A model generated the notes under the pieces. That model was not told the origin of the DNA. It saw nothing but the letters and a program-made list of their open reading frames with translations, and did no database searches. Below, piece after piece: positions 15,029-23,175 of a stretch of 32,317 bases of DNA (position 1 is its first letter; the number at the start of each line of letters is the position of its first letter). The DNA is from Oligoflexia bacterium (lineage in GTDB: Bacteria; Bdellovibrionota; Bacteriovoracia; Bacteriovoracales; Bacteriovoracaceae): NCBI GenBank assembly GCA_015231325.1, contig JADGBS010000019.1, forward strand, positions 1 through 32,317, given 5' to 3'. Position numbers and translations under genes: made by a program.

Positions 15029-17440
15029 TCAATACCTTTCTTTAATCAAATATCTTACCAGAGTTAGGGCACCTATTTTAGAATAACGGTATTTACCCTG
15101 CAGTTTTTCGAAAAGATTTTCAATCTCTTTACGATTTTCCTCAGAGAAAGTGGTATTTCGTACTGGTCCAATCGCTCCTATCGAACCAGTAGGGCCATCA
15201 GGCCCAGTAGGTCCAATAAGACCAAACTCTTCGTTTTCACTAAGATAGATTACCAAATTTTTGGCGATATTGAGGATAGCTTTTTTCTGCTCTTCCCTAA
15301 ATGATTCTTTTAGTATTTTAACGATATCTGCGAAGACCTCGGTGTAAACAATTTTTTTATTGGGGTGATCTAAAGAATATGCGCCCAAAGTAGTGAGCAT
15401 ATGCGAACGGAAAATTTCGGGGGATTCCTTTAATTTAATATTATTTTCGAATTCTTTTACCGAATATAGATCAACATCGTTATAGCGCCCGGTGATGCTA
15501 TTTTTTAATCTTTCTCCCTTAATTAGGGCAGTAATATCTTGGATGTATCTGGCAATATAGGTCTCATATGAGCGGTCATCTACCAGATTAAGCGAGTCCC
15601 TTAGGTGTTGATCAAAAATTTCTAGCTCATAATCTTTTAGTAATTCTATGAAACGGCCAGGGTTTGCATAGTCACCTTGTGGTGCAATATTTAGAAAATC
15701 ATACTCGTTTTTTCTATCTATAAACTTTGTCAGAAAATCGAGAATTTCTACGAAGGTAATCACGTTATTTTTGGCCGAGAGCTCATATATAATTTGTTTA
15801 ATTTCACGTGGTGACACTCCAAATTTTCCTTCATAAAGATTTTCGTTTTCGAATTCACGAGTAAGTTCAGAGATATTAACTTTTAAAAGCTTTTTTTCCT
15901 CGGAATCTAAACGTTGAGGGACAATTTCGTAGGTATAGAGTAATGCTTTTTCTAGGGGGGTGAGCGTATTTGCCAAATCTCCTAGTTTTTTGTCCTTGAA
16001 ATTTTTAGTCATACTAGGACGAAGTCGGGTCATCACTGCCCAAAGACATAAGCACTCTAGTGATCGTGGTTCTACGGTGGTTTTGCCACGTAATGCATTA
16101 ACTTGTTCACGGTAAATATTGGCCTCTTCCTCGGCATTCAAAAGATAGGGAACACGAATAAAGTTAATACGACCGCGGAAAGAGTAGTAGTCGGGGTGTT
16201 GTTTAAAGGCAGAAAGGTGTATTTCATTTGAGCTACCGATAAAAAAGATATCTAATTCAGTTAGTATTCCTTGTAGGTTAATGGTTTTTGATTCCATAGT
16301 CATAATCAGATATTTAAAAGCATCAAGGGGTCTTTTTAATAAATCTGAAAACTCTAAAATCCCCCTGTTTGCCATAGCATTTTCGCCCTGAACGCTAAAG
16401 AGATTTAGCGACTGTAGTCCGGGGGGAAGCGTGGCCAATCTTTTGTCCATGGTTATTTGTTGTACGTGAAGATCAACATGTAGTTGTGGTTCTACCGTTA
16501 CTGCTGCGACCGAGTAACGGCGACTGATAACAAAGCGTTCTATGCGGATGTGCTTCAATACATCGGCATAACGTCCCTGGTAGCTTTGTAGTAGAGCATC
16601 AAAAATCATTCGATTACGCTTAGAGATGTCGCCGTAGTATAGATAAGACTTTTTAACCAGTTCTAATTCATTGGGGTACTCTTTTAACCATTGATCAATC
16701 AATTTCTGCCGTTGGATTGGCGGTATCAGCAGTAAGGGATGATCGCGTAATTCAGAAGTAAGAATAGAGCTGATCTCTCGATCTTCCAAATAAGCATAGG
16801 TTTCAAGATTACCATGCCGTTCTCCTGTTCCTGCTCCTGCTCCAGTGCCTGCTCCTGTGATTGCTCCTGTGGCCGCTCCTGTTCCTGCTCCTCCCAGTGC
16901 AGAAGAGGATTTTTGATGGTTAAACCCCAACGTCCCGCGAATAAAGGAGTCTATAGGAAATATCCAGCTAAAGGTGTATAAGGCCCCTTCTCTGGTTTTG
17001 GAATATTCCTCTGCACCCTCCATGATTTTACGTACGATACTAGACTTCGCAGACCCATTCGGGCCTACCAGGAGTAGGAATTTATTATTGAATCCTTCTT
17101 CAATGAAGTTTAGCAAGTTTTGGTAAATTTGTTCAAAGACGCGTTGATGGCCGTATACTGCCCCTGAGCTAGTGCTAGAGGTCAGGTAAACTTTAAACAA
17201 ACCATTGTCTGTGCGACCAAAGTTGTCGAACATGTCTTTTAGGTATTTGCATGAAGGGCGACATTCTGCACGAGGATTTTTGTTGACTGCTGCTAAGTAT
17301 TCATCAAAGGAGAGTATCTCATTTGTTGCCTCTTTTTCCCGTTCGACAGTGTGCACCCACTCTAGGAGAGAAGCTGGTACCTCGTTTTTTCCTTTTTTTT
17401 CGCTGCTTTTATTGCTGCTTTTATTAAATTCTATACTCAT
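15029..17440 (-). CDS. prkA: PrkA-family serine protein kinase with Gly-rich and collagen-like inserts
   Basis: Encodes 803 aa; GAGGAGG lies about 6 nt before ATG. PrkA proteins join an AAA ATPase domain to a C-terminal kinase-like domain and act in the cytoplasm, often in stress or starvation responses. Diagnostic blocks: YGHQRVFEQI (96-105), the Walker A GPNGSAKSS (126-134, the PrkA form), RYADVLKHIRIERF, VTVEPQ, ANRGILEFSDLLKRP, GSSNEIHLSAFK and SFRGRINFIRVPYLL. Length exceeds typical PrkA (about 640-690 aa). Part of the excess is two low-complexity inserts: G/A/T-rich residues 182-206, and seven collagen-like Gly-X-Y triplets at 740-760 (from GLI to GPV). Both core halves look intact. No yeaH or spoVR partner is adjacent. 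The gene is divergent from the FGE-like operon across a 253-bp region containing a 10-bp repeat. Confidence 0.92.
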   Translation of the reverse strand: MSIEFNKSSNKSSEKKGKNEVPASLLEWVHTVEREKEATNEILSFDEYLAAVNKNPRAECRPSCKYLKDMFDNFGRTDNGLFKVYLTSSTSSGAVYGHQRVFEQIYQNLLNFIEEGFNNKFLLLVGPNGSAKSSIVRKIMEGAEEYSKTREGALYTFSWIFPIDSFIRGTLGFNHQKSSSALGGAGTGAATGAITGAGTGAGAGTGERHGNLETYAYLEDREISSILTSELRDHPLLLIPPIQRQKLIDQWLKEYPNELELVKKSYLYYGDISKRNRMIFDALLQSYQGRYADVLKHIRIERFVISRRYSVAAVTVEPQLHVDLHVQQITMDKRLATLPPGLQSLNLFSVQGENAMANRGILEFSDLLKRPLDAFKYLIMTMESKTINLQGILTELDIFFIGSSNEIHLSAFKQHPDYYSFRGRINFIRVPYLLNAEEEANIYREQVNALRGKTTVEPRSLECLCLWAVMTRLRPSMTKNFKDKKLGDLANTLTPLEKALLYTYEIVPQRLDSEEKKLLKVNISELTREFENENLYEGKFGVSPREIKQIIYELSAKNNVITFVEILDFLTKFIDRKNEYDFLNIAPQGDYANPGRFIELLKDYELEIFDQHLRDSLNLVDDRSYETYIARYIQDITALIKGERLKNSITGRYNDVDLYSVKEFENNIKLKESPEIFRSHMLTTLGAYSLDHPNKKIVYTEVFADIVKILKESFREEQKKAILNIAKNLVIYLSENEEFGLIGPTGPDGPTGSIGAIGPVRNTTFSEENRKEIENLFEKLQGKYRYSKIGALTLVRYLIKERY
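15161..15223 (-). repeat. Collagen-like Gly-X-Y coding stretch in prkA
   Basis: Seven consecutive Gly-X-Y triplets: GLI GPT GPD GPT GSI GAI GPV. The DNA copies are related but not identical. Collagen-like repeats normally occur in extracellular proteins, so their presence in a cytoplasmic kinase is unusual. Confidence 0.75.
16823..16897 (-). repeat. Gly/Ala/Thr-rich repeat stretch in prkA
   Basis: A degenerate 6-bp unit (gctcct on the plus strand and variants) encodes GAGTGA-type residues 182-206 between conserved parts of the AAA domain. It is much richer in G+C than its surroundings. Confidence 0.75.
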
Positions 17441-17550
17441 GCTAAAACCTCCTCTAAATAAACCTCCCCACTACTTCACTACTTCTTGGTGATTAGGAGA
17501 TAAATTGGTATAACTGAAAGTGCTTATACTATTTGCAGTGCTTAATCTTT

Positions 17551-17590
17551 GTTAAGTATTGTTAAGTATTGTTAAGTATTGTTAAGTATA
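17551..17590. repeat. 10-bp direct repeat x4 in the divergent prkA / FGE-like intergenic region
   Basis: gttaagtatt occurs four times head to tail (17551, 17561, 17571 and 17581, the last ending in a). Ten bp is close to one helical turn, so repeated binding sites for a regulator of either gene are possible; slippage is the simpler explanation, given similar repeats elsewhere. Confidence 0.85.
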
Positions 17591-17693
17591 TTTTACTATT
17601 ATTTATGCCTCGATAAAATGCCTGGCCATTTATTCTGTTATAATTTTTTTTTGAATTTTTTTGAATTTTTTAAATATTTACAAAAGTTTTTTT

Positions 17694-19292
17694 ATGAAAC
17701 TTAAATTATTAAATTTATCAATTACGCCAAAAATTACGCAAAAAATTGTACAAAAAATTACGCGATTAAATTCGTTCTCTTGGCGAAGAGTGTTGGTGGC
17801 CACTATCACTGGACTTTTTTTATTTCTCTCCGCTTTTTATGTATATTTTCAATTCCAGAACAAGAAAATAATTACTTTGAAACAAAATGTTTCGCTGTTA
17901 GAAAAAAAAATATTGGAACAAAGTTTGACTATGGTGTTCACAGAGGCGGCCAAAATTGTGCGCGAGAGATGGGAGGGAGGGGATTTGGAAGGACACTGGG
18001 AAAAGGGACTGCTAAATTGTCCTGAGGAGATTATGCCTGCTAACAATGAGGGCAAAATTGTGTCAGACCTATATTTGCGTTGTAATCCTAATTATTTGCA
18101 GTGCTATTACTCTGGTAAGGCCGGAGTGAGAGATTCGCGTATAGATATTCGATTTAGGGGCCGACTCTTTAAAGTAGTGGTGCAAAATATTTTTCCAGCG
18201 GTGAACGCATATTCTCCCATGCAGCGTTATTACTCGATTGTTGCACTTCCTCACTATGAGCTTCACCATGGAGTAATGCTGAGTTTGAGTACTGTCGAGT
18301 ATCCTCAGTATTCTATGAAGATTATACTTGAGGATAGTTGTCATAATACTTTTTTGCCGGAAGGGGTCTACTATTCTTGGAGTAATCATGATCGTGATAT
18401 ATATGTCGACAAATACCTGGTATCCAATCGAGATGTTTGGGAGTGGGTCATTTACAGTGGGAAATGGAAGAAAATACCAGGTATCAATAAAGAGTTTTTT
18501 CCTTATCCGGCAACTAATCTGACGGTTAAAGAGATGCAGCAATATTGTGAGTTTCGAGGAAAGCAATTGATGGAGTCAAATGTTTATGATGCAGCTTCGA
18601 TCTATCGTGAAGAAAGTGAGGGTCGCGAGGATCGCGAGGGTCGCGAGGAAAAAGAAGTTGAGGTAATTCCAGACCTGATGGCCGTTGATGTTGAAGGAAC
18701 CGAAGGAACGGAAGGAACGGAAGGAGCGCCTGCTTCACTTTATCCTTGGTGCAGAGAGAATAGTGATGCTTTCCTCTATACTGGAATTCCTCGTCGAGAA
18801 TTAGGTAAATATTTGACTAGAGAAAATTGTCAATTAGTTTACTCATACGAGTGTGCTCAGCTTTTTAAATACCAACCATATTCGAATACGTCTACTTCAT
18901 GGATGGGGATGAATCAGATATTGGGCGGGTATCCAGAATATTTGCAAAATTCTGCCTCTCCACGAGAGAATTTGAAGCTGTCTTCATTTTACCTAGGTAT
19001 AAATTCGCCCTGGCATGCTTTGACTAAACGCGCTTATTGGAAGGGTCCCGAGGTGAAAGTTGGCAGGGACTTATTTACGGCCTTGTACAATCAGAAGTTG
19101 CCTACAGACATTATTCCTCTCGATAATGCATTAGATAAAGGTGTTACTGATGACGATGAATTGGAGAGATGGCTAGCGGTTGGTTTTCGTTGTATGAAAA
19201 CTGTTAATGTTGTTAATAAAATTACGAATAAAGTTACGAATAAAGTTACGAATAAAGTTACGAATAAAGTCGTTAATAAGGATGGGGCGTGA
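17694..19292 (+). CDS. Membrane-anchored protein with FGE/sulfatase-modifying-like domain
   Basis: Encodes 532 aa from ATG 17694; an in-frame TTG at 17661 is possible, and neither has a good ribosome site. Residues about 33-54 are a transmembrane anchor after a basic N-terminus, followed by a short coiled coil, so the bulk should be periplasmic. The C-terminal half (about 234-504) resembles the formylglycine-generating-enzyme fold: DIYVDKYLVSNRDVWEW matches the usual DxxEVTNxxY start, YCEFRGKQLMES matches WLGKRLPTE, and VGFRCMK is the usual ending GFRC. Bacterial members often bind or scaffold rather than make formylglycine, and no sulfatase is encoded here. Repeats sit in a loop (GREDREGRE and EGTEGTEGTEG) and at the C-terminus (NKVT x4). 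The last 4 nt overlap the next gene. Confidence 0.72.
   Translation: MKLKLLNLSITPKITQKIVQKITRLNSFSWRRVLVATITGLFLFLSAFYVYFQFQNKKIITLKQNVSLLEKKILEQSLTMVFTEAAKIVRERWEGGDLEGHWEKGLLNCPEEIMPANNEGKIVSDLYLRCNPNYLQCYYSGKAGVRDSRIDIRFRGRLFKVVVQNIFPAVNAYSPMQRYYSIVALPHYELHHGVMLSLSTVEYPQYSMKIILEDSCHNTFLPEGVYYSWSNHDRDIYVDKYLVSNRDVWEWVIYSGKWKKIPGINKEFFPYPATNLTVKEMQQYCEFRGKQLMESNVYDAASIYREESEGREDREGREEKEVEVIPDLMAVDVEGTEGTEGTEGAPASLYPWCRENSDAFLYTGIPRRELGKYLTRENCQLVYSYECAQLFKYQPYSNTSTSWMGMNQILGGYPEYLQNSASPRENLKLSSFYLGINSPWHALTKRAYWKGPEVKVGRDLFTALYNQKLPTDIIPLDNALDKGVTDDDELERWLAVGFRCMKTVNVVNKITNKVTNKVTNKVTNKVVNKDGA
18621..18647 (+). repeat. In-frame 9-bp tandem repeat x3 (ggtcgcgag)
   Basis: Three copies, the middle with one change (gatcgcgag), encode GRE DRE GRE in a loop of the FGE-like domain. 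Confidence 0.8.
18693..18728 (+). repeat. In-frame 9-bp tandem repeat x4 (gaaggaacg)
   Basis: Copies at 18693, 18702, 18711 and 18720 encode EGT EGT EGT EGA in the same loop as the preceding repeat, 45 bp downstream. Confidence 0.85.
19224..19271 (+). repeat. In-frame 12-bp tandem repeat x4 (acgaataaagtt) at the C-terminus of the FGE-like protein
   Basis: Four near-exact copies encode TNKV units after the end of the folded domain. The last copy ends in c. Confidence 0.9.
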
Positions 19293-20047
19293 AAAAATAT
19301 ACTTTTTTTTTACAAGTACTGGGTTTTTTGCTGGGTATATTGATAGGGACGGTCTTGGTACTGGGAGCATTAGGGGTCAATGGTTGTAAGCGGAGTGAGG
19401 TAGACTCTTCTCAACAGATTAAATTTTTCGAGGCGACCAATTTTAGCGAGTGGATCACTACTTATAAAGTTAATATATTGAATCCGCTGCTGATCAATGT
19501 AGATAAAAAATTCAGTGCGGGAGTAGTGCGTAGCTGGCAACCATTACTAAAATTGGAGACACTGGTCAATGAGAGAGAAAGTCGTAGTTATTGTATAATC
19601 TACCGTTTCCCTGCGTACAATGGTGATGTTACAGGCAAAAAAGATCTTAAGAATAACGATCTCGGAGAACTCAAAGTTGTAGCAGTGACAAGTAATGATG
19701 ATTGTGACAAACATCTTTACAGTAAAAGTAATAATCATATTTCAGGGATTACGGTTTTGAATATTTGGTTAACTGATTATGAGCAAAAGCGATTTCTTGA
19801 GAAAGAGTTAAAACCGTTTCATCTATATATTATGGGAGAGGTTATAGCTCAAAGTAGTAAAAAAGGAATGCCTTTCGCTTTGGCGTTCCCCTTGCAAAAC
19901 ATGAAAAAGGGAAATGTGTTAAATCTACCACTATCCGCTTATCCCCGAGAAAAATTTTTCCCCTCGGTACCAAGGAAGCTATTGAGCGGTGTCACTTTTT
20001 TGCAGTTAGAGTTAGAGTTAGAGTCGCAATTACGGCCGAGGCAATAA
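19289..20047 (+). CDS. Probable lipoprotein, partner of the FGE-like protein
   Basis: Encodes 252 aa from GTG 19289, in a 4-nt GTGA overlap with the stop of the FGE-like gene, so the two are translationally coupled. The N-terminus has KK, a long hydrophobic stretch, and VNGC (Cys about 32), a lipobox-like site with Asn at -2, so lipidation is likely but not certain. The mature domain contains the recognisable segments SYCIIYRFPAYNGDV, ELKVVAVTSNDDCD and GITVLNIWLTDYEQ, which suggest a mixed alpha/beta fold with two further cysteines. No family was recognised. The end carries a 6-bp repeat giving LELELES. Coupling suggests the two proteins work together at the periplasmic face of the inner or outer membrane. 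Confidence 0.7.
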   Translation: MKKYTFFLQVLGFLLGILIGTVLVLGALGVNGCKRSEVDSSQQIKFFEATNFSEWITTYKVNILNPLLINVDKKFSAGVVRSWQPLLKLETLVNERESRSYCIIYRFPAYNGDVTGKKDLKNNDLGELKVVAVTSNDDCDKHLYSKSNNHISGITVLNIWLTDYEQKRFLEKELKPFHLYIMGEVIAQSSKKGMPFALAFPLQNMKKGNVLNLPLSAYPREKFFPSVPRKLLSGVTFLQLELELESQLRPRQ

Positions 20048-20075
20048 CAATAAGTCTATTCAGTTTTTACTTTTT

Positions 20076-20108
20076 CTATTGAAGTTCTATCGAAATTCTA
20101 TCGAATTT
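20076..20108. repeat. 11-bp tandem repeat x3 between convergent genes
   Basis: ctattgaagtt, ctatcgaaatt and ctatcgaattt lie head to tail. The third copy contains the stop codon of the SET-domain gene. The unit length is not a multiple of three, consistent with its mainly non-coding position. Confidence 0.65.
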
Positions 20109-20958
20109 CTAATGGTTCAATATTTAGTGTTCTCCAATACTCGTTTCCATAGTCGAATAGTATCTGGGCACCTGCATTTATCTGTTTGGTTGCAATTAAA
20201 GTAGGCATCAACAAAAACTTTCGCTGGGCGCCACTACCTTGAGACCGAGACAAGGTTGGGATGACCGCCATGATGACACCGCTGTTTGCGTTTTGGTGAG
20301 AGTGGTTTACAAAACGGATCTCATTACCTTTTTTTGCGCTATTAACCACTAACGGAGATGTCTCGGCCACTGAGAGGGAACTCATGTATCCGAAATAATA
20401 TTTGGAAGTTAGAGTGGAATCACTGCCAAGTAATTTTTGCGGATAGGTATTGAGTATATAAGTAGCTGGGTCTTCAACTCCTGAGGAGATAAGCATTTGG
20501 GCCACTCTTTCCGTTAAAAGTGCTCTGATTTCTCCTTGCGGTTGGTAGACAACTTCACCGGTGTACATCCCGATAACTTCCCCCTCATTAATTACTTCGG
20601 TTGCAAATGCTCCATATCCATGAATTTCGGGGACTTCCTTAATTAATATTTTCTTAGCAACAACCGGTTCAGGCAGACTCCTTCTTACCTCATACCTTTC
20701 AAATTGCATCGGGGTGATGAGAGTCATTTCCCTACAAAGCAGGTCTGGATAAACCAAGTCGTTTGTGTACTCGACGTTCAATTGTCTAAAAATTTCAAGA
20801 GTTTCAGGTGAGGGGAATGTCTTGCTAATGGCCGAATTCTCGGATCCAGCGGCAGAAGCGCTGGCAGAAGCGCTGGCAGAAGCGGCATTAGCATCGTTGG
20901 CAATGTTAGTAAAAATGGCAAGGATGATGAAAATAGCACCAAAAAATAAAGATTTCAT
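20098..20958 (-). CDS. Exported SET-domain protein (putative lysine methyltransferase)
   Basis: Encodes 286 aa with AGGAG 5 nt before ATG. A clear signal peptide (1 to about 25, ending DANA) precedes a Ser-Ala repeat (about 26-37) and then a SET domain (about 101-276). SET landmarks: IHGYGAFATEVINEGEVIGMYTGE (split as GYGAFAT, GEVIGMYTGE), EIRFVNHSHQNANS (N218-H219-S220, the SAM-binding NHS), and GAQILFDYGNEYW (Y270, the usual catalytic-channel Tyr). No post-SET Cys cluster is seen. SET enzymes methylate lysines using SAM; some secreted bacterial ones (for example Legionella RomA, Chlamydia NUE) modify host histones. The periplasm lacks SAM, so the signal peptide suggests action in another cell; that is inference. 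The gene is convergent with the lipoprotein gene. Confidence 0.85.
   Translation of the reverse strand: MKSLFFGAIFIILAIFTNIANDANAASASASASASAAGSENSAISKTFPSPETLEIFRQLNVEYTNDLVYPDLLCREMTLITPMQFERYEVRRSLPEPVVAKKILIKEVPEIHGYGAFATEVINEGEVIGMYTGEVVYQPQGEIRALLTERVAQMLISSGVEDPATYILNTYPQKLLGSDSTLTSKYYFGYMSSLSVAETSPLVVNSAKKGNEIRFVNHSHQNANSGVIMAVIPTLSRSQGSGAQRKFLLMPTLIATKQINAGAQILFDYGNEYWRTLNIEPLEIR
20852..20885 (-). repeat. In-frame 12-bp tandem repeat (about 3 copies) encoding Ser-Ala in the SET protein
   Basis: gcagaagcgctg is repeated at 20852 and 20864, with a partial copy at 20876. It encodes the SASASA stretch just after the signal-peptide cleavage region. Confidence 0.85.
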
Positions 20959-21102
20959 GTGAACTCCTAAAAAATGTTGAAATAAAACGCTAGAATAAAA
21001 TGTTGATGCTTATTTATTATACTGATACGCAGAGTGGACCAAAGCAAAAAGTATAACGAATGTATAAACCGATATTCCGTAAATATTTTTGATGTATGGC
21101 AA

Positions 21103-21981
21103 CTAATTATATTTAGCAGAGAAGATTTTGTACTCTTCAGATTCTCTGACTGTTTGAATGTTGTCCCAAATTTTTTGTGCTAGCTGTGGATATTTTCCAA
21201 CGAAGGCATAAGAAGGCATAAGGTAGTAGGGTTGTTCTTCAACCAGTGCACGAGGATAACGTACGATCTTTGAAAATCTTTTTTCTTTTTGAGAACTTAA
21301 AATGTAATCGGTGCGTTTGATCTGTCCGGCGAAGGCGTCAATAAATCCTGATGCCAATTGTAACAAGTTTTGAACAGGATCCTTTCCTCCTTCATTGATA
21401 TATTTTTCTGCATCTTGTTTATTTGAAAATAATTTTACTATTTTATCTTTGGCGGAGAAACCCCTTTGAATGCCGATTCCTTTGTTTAAGTTTTTGATCT
21501 CTTTTCCGGTCCATTCAAATGTTGATCCTTCTAGTATATAAAATGCGTAGCCTTCGGAATGTAAACGCTTATCGGGGTCGTGTGTAATTCCCCTTTTTTC
21601 GGGGTAAGTGCCAAATTCTTGGCGGTCCGCTTTATAACTGGCCATAAAGGCACCATCTACTTTGTTGTTCTTTAAACTTTCCAGGCACCTACTCCAAGGA
21701 AGTTGCACAAATAGCACTTTTATTTTTAGATTACTGCAGGCCTTTTTGATTAAATCGACATCAATTCCAGTTGGTTCTGCTGTCGCATTTTGTTGTTCAT
21801 GCGGAATCATCCAAGGGAATGCCGTCCCATCCTCATGACAGATGGAGATTTGGGATATTTGTTGCTGATCATGTTTATCATCGCCGGAGAAAGTACTTTC
21901 ACTTATAGTAAGAGCAAGCGTTGCCAAAGCGATTGAAAGAGAGAAACAGATTGTAGTGTTAATAGTGAATTTTTTTAGCAT
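21103..21981 (-). CDS. Periplasmic solute-binding protein, family 3 (amino-acid-like)
   Basis: Encodes 292 aa. A signal peptide (MLKKFTINTTICFSLSIALA, cleavage perhaps around 25-32) is followed by an SBP_bac_3 domain: SICHEDGTAFPWMIP at the first strand, TGIDVDLIKKAC, VQLPWSRCLESLKNNKVDGAF, GIGIQRGFSAKD in the second lobe, and QKIWDNIQTVRESEEYK at the end. Such proteins capture amino acids or similar small solutes for ABC importers, or feed sensors. No permease or ATPase gene is adjacent, so it is an orphan and its ligand is unknown. The ribosome site is weak. The DNA upstream holds a 9-bp tandem repeat. Confidence 0.85.
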   Translation of the reverse strand: MLKKFTINTTICFSLSIALATLALTISESTFSGDDKHDQQQISQISICHEDGTAFPWMIPHEQQNATAEPTGIDVDLIKKACSNLKIKVLFVQLPWSRCLESLKNNKVDGAFMASYKADRQEFGTYPEKRGITHDPDKRLHSEGYAFYILEGSTFEWTGKEIKNLNKGIGIQRGFSAKDKIVKLFSNKQDAEKYINEGGKDPVQNLLQLASGFIDAFAGQIKRTDYILSSQKEKRFSKIVRYPRALVEEQPYYLMPSYAFVGKYPQLAQKIWDNIQTVRESEEYKIFSAKYN

Positions 21982-22040
21982 AAAATTAACCCAAGGAGCA
22001 TTAGTTCAAATTTGATTAAACCCTATCAATAATATCAATG

Positions 22041-22067
22041 CTGTTAATACTGTTAATACTGTTAATA
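22041..22067. repeat. 9-bp tandem repeat x3 between the binding-protein gene and ribD
   Basis: ctgttaata occurs at 22041, 22050 and 22059 in the 115-bp gap upstream of the solute-binding protein gene. It may lie in that gene's 5' leader or promoter. Confidence 0.85.
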
Positions 22068-22096
22068 CGGAAGACACAGCAATACAACAGATATAA

Positions 22097-23170
22097 TTAA
22101 TATTTCGGATAACCTGTAAAAATAAAGTGATCGTTATCAAGAATTTTCAGTTGAAGTTGTTGCTCATGAAAGACCAGAGCATCGCTCATTTTTTCTATTC
22201 CCAAGCTATCGATACCCAATCCTTTTCCTATGATTTTAGGAGCGATGAATACTGTAATTTTATCTGCTAGATGCTCTTTCAAAAATTGAGTTAAGGTGTA
22301 CCCACCTCCCTCTACTAAGATAGATGAGATTTTTTGCTTTCCAATCTCTACCAGCATGCAATGGAGTGAAGGAAAATCTGCAGGATTGAAAAGCAGTGTA
22401 CGTTCTTTCAGTTCATCGGTAAGTATTTGTAGGGGATATGGGATTTCTCGAAGATTATTGGTTCCGATAATGATCCGGTATGGTTGCTGATCACCTAATC
22501 CATACCGCACATTAAGTTTAGGATTATCTGTGATTACAGTATTAGTTCCCACCAAGACCGCTTGGTATTTGGCCCGCAAACGGTGCGCTTCTTTACGTGC
22601 GGCCTCGCTGGTAATCCATTTTGAATCACCGCTACTAGTGGCCAACTGTCCATCAAGGGTTTGTGCCCATTTAAGATGAATAAATGGACGTTGTTTTTGC
22701 ATAAAGTGAATAAAAATTTCGTTCTGTTTTTTGGCCGCTTGTACCAAATGGTGTTGAGGGTCGATTCTTTCCAATGCCGACACGGTGATACCGTTTTCTG
22801 CCAATTTTTTAAGGCCATCGCCATTAACCAGTGGATTGGGATCGGTAAGAATGATGACCACTCTCTGGATCTTTTTGCGGATGATCAAATCAACGCATGG
22901 TGGTGTTTGTTTGTTGGTGTGAACACAAGGCTCCATATTGCAATATAGAGTTCCCCCTGAGACTCCTTCTGATTCTTTTCCTTCAATGGCCCAGACTTCG
23001 GCGTGCGCGCCTCCATATCTTTGGTGAAAACCCTCACCCCAAATCGCTGTGCCATCATCACTGGTCCACAGCGCTCCCACTAAGGGATTAGGCGCTACCA
23101 TCCCACGGCCTTTCTCTGCTAATTCTAGGGTCTTACTGAGATAAAAAATATCCTGTTGGTTGAAGGACAT
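22097..23170 (-). CDS. ribD: Bifunctional riboflavin deaminase/reductase RibD
   Basis: Encodes 357 aa, the normal RibD length. It deaminates the pyrimidine intermediate of riboflavin synthesis and then reduces its ribose side chain with NADPH, in the cytoplasm. The N-terminal deaminase domain shows APNPLVGA, HAEV (H56, E58) and the zinc cysteines in EPCVHTNKQTPPC (C82, C92). The C-terminal reductase domain begins near RPFIHLKWAQTLDGQLA and includes DSKWIT, VGTNTVITDNPKLNVR and ILVEGGGYT. No other rib gene is adjacent and no FMN riboswitch was recognised. It starts 5 nt after the 5'-nucleotidase gene with only a weak ribosome site, so coupled translation is likely. Confidence 0.94.
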   Translation of the reverse strand: MSFNQQDIFYLSKTLELAEKGRGMVAPNPLVGALWTSDDGTAIWGEGFHQRYGGAHAEVWAIEGKESEGVSGGTLYCNMEPCVHTNKQTPPCVDLIIRKKIQRVVIILTDPNPLVNGDGLKKLAENGITVSALERIDPQHHLVQAAKKQNEIFIHFMQKQRPFIHLKWAQTLDGQLATSSGDSKWITSEAARKEAHRLRAKYQAVLVGTNTVITDNPKLNVRYGLGDQQPYRIIIGTNNLREIPYPLQILTDELKERTLLFNPADFPSLHCMLVEIGKQKISSILVEGGGYTLTQFLKEHLADKITVFIAPKIIGKGLGIDSLGIEKMSDALVFHEQQLQLKILDNDHFIFTGYPKY

Positions 23171-23175
23171 ATTAT

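Noticed and set aside
17551-17590. Possible CRISPR-like repeat array (also 19224-19271)
   Set aside because: The copies are only 10-12 bp and directly adjacent with no spacers; the second lies inside a reading frame. These are tandem repeats.
18069-18566. Minus-strand 165-codon open frame
   Set aside because: It is antisense to the FGE-like gene, which has domain matches, a membrane anchor and a coupled downstream gene; the reverse frame shows none of these.
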